DNA of 64,000 nt. Source: Siderastrea siderea. Lineage: Eukaryota > Cnidaria > Anthozoa > Scleractinia > Rhizangiidae. The notes below the pieces were generated by a model, which was not told the DNA's origin, ran no database searches, and saw only the letters and a program-made list of their open reading frames with translations. A program made the position numbers and the translations under genes. This document shows, piece by piece, positions 58,901-64,000 of the stretch; the first letter of the stretch is position 1, and every line of letters begins with the position of its first letter. The stretch lies in contig OZ034972.1 in NCBI GenBank assembly GCA_964030785.1, positions 11,781,319 to 11,845,318 on the forward strand, read 5' to 3'.

Positions 58901-61900
58901 AACAGTGGTGTTGTTCTCTCCTGCAGCTTTTTGGTAACAAACTGATGATACTGATCCTTGCCTAGTTGCCCTACAGTTCTGACCATTTCAACAACCTTGG
59001 AATCCGCAATGTCTCGGGTGTCTAGCACAAACAAATCTCCAGTTTGGTCTGCGAAGGGGTTGCCCATTTCTTCAATGATGCTACAAACTGCGTTCACTTG
59101 ATTCCGGAAAGTGTTTTGGACCCCTTTCATTTGCTCGTGGTGGCGTAAATCTTCTTGCTGTTCTTGTTTCGCTATATTCCTGACCAATTCCTGGGACAAT
59201 TCGAAATCCTTGATTATTCTTGATATTTCTGGTCCAGATACCATCCAGCGCAATAATTGAGTTGAACTCTCTGTTAAGCCAATAGCTCCTCCGTCACCTT
59301 TGACGATCGCGCTTGATCAATGGGAAGCGAGGAAAATGTACGGTTGGTTTTATTCACTACAAAATTACCGTTCTTGAACTCTGCAGCTATTGCTGGAATG
59401 TCTGTTTCACGACATTCCATGTCGCAAATATGAACAGGCAGCCATCTCGCGTAGTGGGTGGGGTCTATTGACTAAAGCAAAAAACCACGGCGCTAGAGAT
59501 TTGCAGGCATCCTCCTCAAAGACCAGACGAATATCAGAATGGTGAGCTGGAAGTGAACCGTAAGCGACCAGTAATGAAATTGTGGACTTTCTAACTCCAC
59601 TTGCTTGCGCCAGTCTCTGAATGACTTGGGCTCTTCTCCTTCATCAACACCCTCCCGATAGGTCTTGTATGCCTTATCCATAAGGATATACAGAGCAGCA
59701 GCAGTAACTTGATGCGCGAGAGGGGTGCGTGAGTAAATGAGTAAAGGAGGTTTCGCTTCTATCTTTTCCCCTATCAAATAGCAGTTTTCATGCCCAGAAA
59801 GCAAACAGAGTACTTCGTTTAAAAATTAGCGAGATGTAAAATTGCTGCCAGGGATAGCCGAAGATTTTCCCACGCTGGCGCGATTTTTATACATTTATAA
59901 TCAATTCGTGGAAAAGCTACTTTCGAAAAAAAACCCATTCGATAGCTATCTCAATTTGTTTTGATAGCCTTCTAACTCTAGAAGTAAAGAATTTAAAAAG
60001 AAGTACGAATAAAAAAGAAAAAACAGGCAGCAAAAGGAAATATCGTTTTGACTAAAGATGTTCACGTATAACAACACGTGAATAGCCGGTACGATTTCTA
60101 TTTTCATCAACAGCCTATTTTTTGTTATGTTAATTGCTTCAATCGCAATTTTTAGGGCAGCGTTTCAGCCCTATATTGACGACGCTGAAAGAAAGTATTA
60201 TCATCGTATTGGTCATCGTTTCCTTGTCTATTCTGAGGTATATTTTCACGCCAAACCATCCCTCAATATCAGCGCTGTACCGCCGTCTCAACCTCTTATT
60301 AGTTATGTCACGATACTGTACGTGCAATCACGTGACCTGTCACGTGATCACCTGAAACGACTCCACGATCAAAGAAAAGCAAATATATTAAGTAATTCTC
60401 CACTTTTGGAGGACTGTCGCTCTTTTGATACAGGACTGTGGCTGCTACACGAGAAACAGAATCCCAGCCTCGTTTCCATGCTAGAATTTCAGCGAACTTC
60501 CTTAAACCCGTTGAAACTGCAATTATGGGATGCGTCCCAGGTGGGTCCATAGCTAATATTGTTTAGTAGTTATGTCTCTATCTATGTGCCAAATTTGGTG
60601 CTTTTACCATAAATCCCACAATTCCGTCATATTTTTGCACCAATCTGCCGGACTTTTGTGAAATTCCTCTCCAAAGAGGGCCAAAATTCAACACTGCGCG
60701 CCGCCATTTTGAATCGTACTTAGCAGCCTGGCCGCTTGTCCGTGACGGCAAAGTGTGCAACGAGACCAGCGGTCAAATAACGTGGGCTCGTTTTTTAGAG
60801 CCCACGTTACCCGCTTGTCTTGTTGTACATTTTGACGTCACGGACAAGCGGCCAGGCTGCTAAGTATGATTCAAAATGGCGGCGCGCAGTGTTGAATTTT
60901 GGCCCTCTTTGGAGAGGAATTTCAGTAGGATCGGATGCACTTTAGAAGCTAAAACCACGGTTAGTAACTCAACTTAGTGTTATCTTTTCATTGGTGATTT
61001 CAAAAAAATACACCGTTTCTGGAGTGACCTTCTCCTTTAAAAAATCGCAAAACCTAAAAGCCACAAACATTTCACACCATGACGGAAGCCCAAGTTTTTT
61101 TAATACATGTGAAGCTAAAAGACCGAAAGTCTTGAGTGAAATAATTTCTGAATTAACGGTATTGTATTTTGAAGCAGCAAAGCACGTGGTTTCGGCAAAC
61201 ACAACAAACACGCTTATTTTCCAAGATGGCGTCTGAGCCCATGTTCACTTGCTCATGCGCACTACATAATAGGTCGGCAATGTGTATACATTAAAGGGCC
61301 ACAGGCAACCTACGCGGCTGGCGTTTAAACTGGTTTATTTAGCATGACGCGACCAACAATATACGTACTCCCCTACCTGGATACTAAGATCGCTGGGCAG
61401 TTAATTCCATTTTTCTGGGAATACGTGCCATGGTGAACCCCGATATAGGTGTGACGTAGCTGGTCACCAGTCTCCCGTTATGTCAGTGGTTGGGGCATCC
61501 GGCGGTGTAAGGAAGGTCATGGGTTCGATTTCTGTCGGGGACTCAGACTTTTTCTTTATCCCACCCTCGTGACACTGATGGACATTGCGTCTTTCTGTTT
61601 CTCTTGATGAAAAGCATTTTCACTGCTACTTTTACGTCACAGTTGGCCAAAGTTAAAACACAGGACAAAAATAATTTATAGAAATCCACATCGTAAGGCT
61701 TTCAAACTGAATTGAAAATTGACGCTAATCCTGGGTTTGAATAACGATTCTTTGAACAATCGAGCCTGGCTGGAGTCTAACGTTTTTTTTTCCTTTGCGG
61801 ATCAAAATTTGTGAAAACATCACAGGCTGCATGTAATGGCTCAGAAACTGCTGACTACAACTTTCAAATAACACCATAGGTAATATACAAAACTTTCTTG

Positions 61901-64000
61901 TTCTTGTGACCACAGCGGATAGAAACTTTACCGACAATCCTCATCAGCGACTGTTGAAGCATTTATTTGTGGAATATGACAGAGACGGCCATCCGGGCGG
62001 AGGAATGAGCGTGAAGGTCTCCGTAGGAGCCAAGGTGGTCCGCATAGTCAGCATTGTAAGTATAATAAGAAATGCTGTCTTATAATGTCTTTCACAATGC
62101 TGATGGGCAGTCGTAATTAGTCACAAGTTACTATTATTATTACTTTACTAATGATTTTTTTCGTTATAGGACGAAAAGAACAATGCATTGCAGGCTCAGT
62201 GGTGGATGATACAGGTCAGGCATGTGCACTGTTGTCTTTTCCTTGACTAAGTGAGATCAGGCATCAATCACCAAGCCTACAAACCGCTTTTTTAAGCTGT
62301 TAAGCAGAACAGCAGAAACCTTTATTAAAGCAAATGACTGTAGCACTTAAATGTTCCTTGTATATCTTTTTTCAAGAAGTTCGAGTATGGTTTTTGTATC
62401 ATTAGCCATAAATTGTCTTCATAGAGTGAACAGCGCGTGCTTATCTTAACTTCTACATTTTCTGATTTTGTTTCCCATTGTTTTATCACAAATGATCCTG
62501 GTTATGTTTTCCAATACTTTATTTGTAGCCTGCGTAACAAGTGTCTGTATACTTGCTCTACAATTTACAGTCCCCTGCTAACGCAGACCTATTATTTTTT
62601 ATTGCAGTTGCTCTAGTATTCAGTTCAGATTTGCTTCTCTATTTAAAATACAAAAATACACCGAAAAGTTAAAAATTTTCATTCCTTCACTAACGTTTTT
62701 GTCTCACACAGCGAGGGAAAGTTGACATGTTTCCATTATAACTTTCATAGTGGACACTGAGCTGGTTTCTCTTGGTAAAAAGAAATATTTGTTCCTTTCA
62801 GAACTGGAACAACCCTGATTTGAAATGGAATCCGAATGACTTTGACGGATTGAAAACTGTTTATGTGGACCCAACAAAAGTGTGGGTCCCAGATGTGTTA
62901 TTATACAACAAGTAAGTACGTCATTGATTCTGAAAACGTTTCTTACTCATTAAATAGGGAAGGACAAAAGAGTCAGTAAAACAGGCCAATGGAGTTCTAG
63001 AATTTCGTGAGTTAATTCCTGAAGGAAAAATATTTGGTGGAGTTTTGTCCTCTAAACTGGAAGAACAAAGGCAGCACTTGACAAACGACTTAATTCAATT
63101 AACTAAAACGTTTATTTACATGCAAGACAATGCCCCGATTGATGGGGAGGTAAGAAAATGACGCCAAGAATAATACCAAGAAAGGGCGATTTCTTGAGGA
63201 CTGAAATTGGAAAACGTGAAAAGAGGGCCACGTTTCTAAGGTTTGCTTGAAGTTGGTTCGTAATCAAGCAAAAGCGTTTATAGGCTTACCTTGGAGTCTT
63301 TGATAGACGCCCCAAAGTGTAGCCATTTAAATTAAAGCTATTGAGCTGTCCTTTTGTTTTTCAATATTTTGCAAAGTTAAAACTGGAATCGTTCTTCAGT
63401 TTTGAGCGGCCTTCTTTATTTTTTATGAATGTAAATTATCATTGTCTGTATCTCGGAAACGTTCACCTTTCACTTCAAAAACTAAAAAAATGTTTTCTTT
63501 CTTTCGGGATTCTTCTGAGGTTTAAAATGATTTTGAATCGACGCTTCTTCAGGAAAATTAAGAAAATGAAAGGCGCTATGGCGGACTGACGTTCTTGCTT
63601 CATAACCACCTTGAGACACTTAATGACAGTTACGTGAAACAAGAACGTTAGTCCGCCATATTGACTTTTATTTTCTTAATTTTCCTGAAGAAGGCCAGCT
63701 GAACTAGCTGAAACGTCGATTTAAAATCATTTTTAACCTCAGAAGAATCTCGAAAAAGAGAAAACAGTTTGTAATTTTGGTAAATTATCATGATCGTTAT
63801 AAATTGTAGTGTCCTTTCCAGCGCTGATAAGGACACAGATGCCGCTGGGGCGCTGGAGAAATATAAAACCAAGATTTCTCTCTCCTATGATGGCAACAAC
63901 TCCTGGATGGCGCCTGCCATTTTCCAAAGCATCTGTAGAATCGACATCAAGTATTTCCCTTTCGACGAGCAAAAATGCCACATGAAGTTTGCTTCTTGGG
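55846..64000 (+). CDS. Nicotinic acetylcholine receptor-like subunit, gene 2, 5' part (exons 1-5, truncated by window end)
   Basis: Exons: 55846-55921, 61916-62055, 62170-62214, 62802-62911, 63822 to beyond 64000; 183 codons plus one base are visible. Exon sizes 140, 45 and 110 and all phases equal those of gene 1. Motifs: [30 protein letters not shown] (loop D Trp), [11 protein letters not shown] (loop A), WMAPAIFQS, Cys-loop C162-C176 with 13 residues between, FASW (loop B). Exon 5 runs straight through the Cys-loop, whereas gene 1 has an intron there. Whether it is alpha-type cannot be told, since loop C is outside the window. It is a tandem paralogue of gene 1. Its ~6 kb intron 1 contains an antisense transposon. 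Confidence 0.9.
56690..57310. repeat. Subterminal tandem duplication inside the transposon
   Basis: Two ~310-bp copies share GAAACGA(G/A)GC, GTGAGACAATGT, AAATACGCTTTTTA, AAGTTCATACATAGAAACTA and GATCACGTGAC. Open frames are absent. Such repeats may be transposase-binding sites, but this is a guess. Confidence 0.7.
57439..59804 (-). pseudogene. Decayed transposon-borne gene of an uncharacterised cysteine-tailed family
   Basis: Four minus-strand frames follow one another in coding order with shifts between them: 59804-59493 ([23 protein letters not shown]), 59253-58597 ([18 protein letters not shown], ending [15 protein letters not shown] text), 58529-58119 ([32 protein letters not shown]) and 58033-57439 ([12 protein letters not shown]; then [26 protein letters not shown]). 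[12 protein letters not shown] and [15 protein letters not shown] pieces lie in other frames between 59254 and 59480. From memory, these blocks belong to long uncharacterised proteins that are multicopy in cnidarians and fish and end in a metal-binding-type CxC cysteine tail. Frame shifts indicate an inactive copy. Biochemical role unknown; transposase is an inference from the TIR setting. Confidence 0.65.
60659..60924. mobile_element. MITE nested in the transposon's right TIR
   Basis: About 265 bp with long matching ends (TGAAATTCCTCTCCAAAGAG, AAATTCAACACTGCGCGCCG, GCAGCCTGGCCGCTTGTCCG and their inverse) and a tip hairpin AACGTGGGCTC...GAGCCCACGTT. The intact left TIR at about 56562-56582 shows the site without it (CCGATCCTAGTAGTCCGGC). 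Confidence 0.8.
61476..61650 (+). mobile_element. tRNA-derived SINE, plus strand
   Basis: tRNA-like promoter with A-box region GTCAGTGGTTGGGGCATCC and a clear B-box GGGTTCGATTT, followed by GGGGACTCAGACTTTTTC and a tail CCACCCTCGTGACACTGATG. No paired acceptor stem, so not a tRNA gene. Lies in intron 1 of receptor gene 2. Confidence 0.6.
61916..62055 (+). CDS. nAChR-like gene 2, exon 2
   Basis: 140 bp, phase 1 to 0; acceptor GTGACCACAG, donor ATT|GTAAGT. Encodes [20 protein letters not shown] and the following strand [18 protein letters not shown] is a potential N-glycosylation site. Confidence 0.92.
62170..62214 (+). CDS. nAChR-like gene 2, exon 3
   Basis: 45 bp, phase 0; acceptor TTCGTTATAG, donor CAG|GTCAGG. 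Encodes [15 protein letters not shown], close to the DEKNQ...W pattern of animal nAChRs, with the loop D tryptophan. Confidence 0.92.
62802..62911 (+). CDS. nAChR-like gene 2, exon 4
   Basis: 110 bp, phase 0 to 2; acceptor TTGTTCCTTTCAG, donor AACAA|GTAAGT. Encodes [16 protein letters not shown] and [15 protein letters not shown] (loop A). Confidence 0.93.
63491..63770. mobile_element. Foldback element with hammerhead-like motif, 50 bp upstream of exon 5
   Basis: Arms 63491-63594 and 63643-63770 are inverse (TTCTGAGGTTTAAAATGATT, TTTTCCTGAAGAAG, TATGGCGGACT). The right arm keeps CTGAAGA (63685-63691), a hairpin AGCTGAACTAGCT and GAAACGTC (63710-63717); the left arm lacks the hairpin part. 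Sits in intron 4 of gene 2. Confidence 0.65.
63822..64000 (+). CDS. nAChR-like gene 2, exon 5 (cut by window end)
   Basis: Acceptor TGTCCTTTCCAG, phase 2. Encodes [20 protein letters not shown], then [20 protein letters not shown] and [12 protein letters not shown]. It continues beyond position 64000; no donor is seen at the position of gene 1's intron 5 (after DEQ). Confidence 0.92.

Larger units (their letters stand above)
56461..61036 (-). mobile_element. TTAA-flanked DNA transposon with ~230-bp TIRs, in intron 1 of gene 2
   Basis: Termini AGGAGAAGGTCACTCCAGAA (left) and its complement (right) sit directly inside TTAA at 56457-56460 and 61037-61040. The inverted repeat extends to about 56690 and 60540 (TTAGCTATGGACCCACC / GGTGGGTCCATAGCTAA), interrupted on the right by a nested element. 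TTAA duplications are known for piggyBac and Kolobok transposons; the encoded protein is not piggyBac-like and I do not assign a superfamily. A subterminal ~310-bp tandem duplication fills 56690-57310. Coding remnants are on the minus strand. Confidence 0.75.

Noticed and set aside
60127..60552. 141-residue plus-strand frame inside the transposon
   Set aside because: Runs antisense to the element's coding direction and into the TIR; no domain; competing frames overlap it on both strands.

Overview
The window looks like nuclear DNA of an anthozoan cnidarian, probably a stony coral. The evidence is AT-rich sequence, GT-AG introns, tRNA-derived SINEs, many small inverted-repeat elements, and two nicotinic-acetylcholine-receptor-like genes whose exon sizes (140, 45 and 110 bp for exons 2-4) follow the animal nAChR plan. 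There is no operon structure and no rRNA, CRISPR array or convincing functional tRNA. Species is inferred from repeat style, not proven.

Layout. (1) 1-3.35 kb: the last two exons of a plus-strand gene that enters from the left, a C-type-lectin-like exon and a PAN/apple-like exon that join in phase, with an inverted pair of tRNA-derived SINE units in the intron upstream. (2) 3.4-9.5 kb: non-coding DNA with small TIR elements and a 0.5 kb tetranucleotide repeat. (3) 9.50-19.63 kb: a ~10 kb structure with ~1.5-1.8 kb inverted arms around a higher-order repeat array; it resembles a giant foldback element. (4) 19.7-20.6 kb: an (AAT)n tract and two tandem copies of a palindromic repeat. (5) 20.66-34.23 kb: a segmental duplication (full copy, truncated copy, full copy) carrying the promoter region and signal-peptide exon of the first receptor gene twice. 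(6) 33.79-41.88 kb: a complete eight-exon nAChR alpha-type gene encoding about 507 residues. (7) 41.9-55.8 kb: intergenic, with a ~107 bp minisatellite, small TIR elements and two local tandem duplications. (8) 55.85-64.0 kb: a second, paralogous nAChR-like gene, exons 1-5, running off the right edge. Its ~6 kb first intron holds a 4.6 kb TTAA-flanked transposon in antisense with a decayed open reading frame.

The two receptor genes are tandem paralogues in the same orientation. The first has every hallmark of a ligand-binding alpha subunit (loop A, B and C aromatics, vicinal cysteines, Cys-loop, four membrane spans) but carries methionine at the 9' gate position of M2, glutamate at 16' and asparagine at 20'. 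The most notable observations are the duplicated first exon, the altered pore, an in-frame alternative acceptor in the ligand-binding domain, the foldback/array structure with a hairpin-ended module that has a visible empty site, and hammerhead-like motifs recurring in three separate inverted repeats. All exon calls come from reading splice signals and conserved protein motifs; no alignment or transcript evidence was available.
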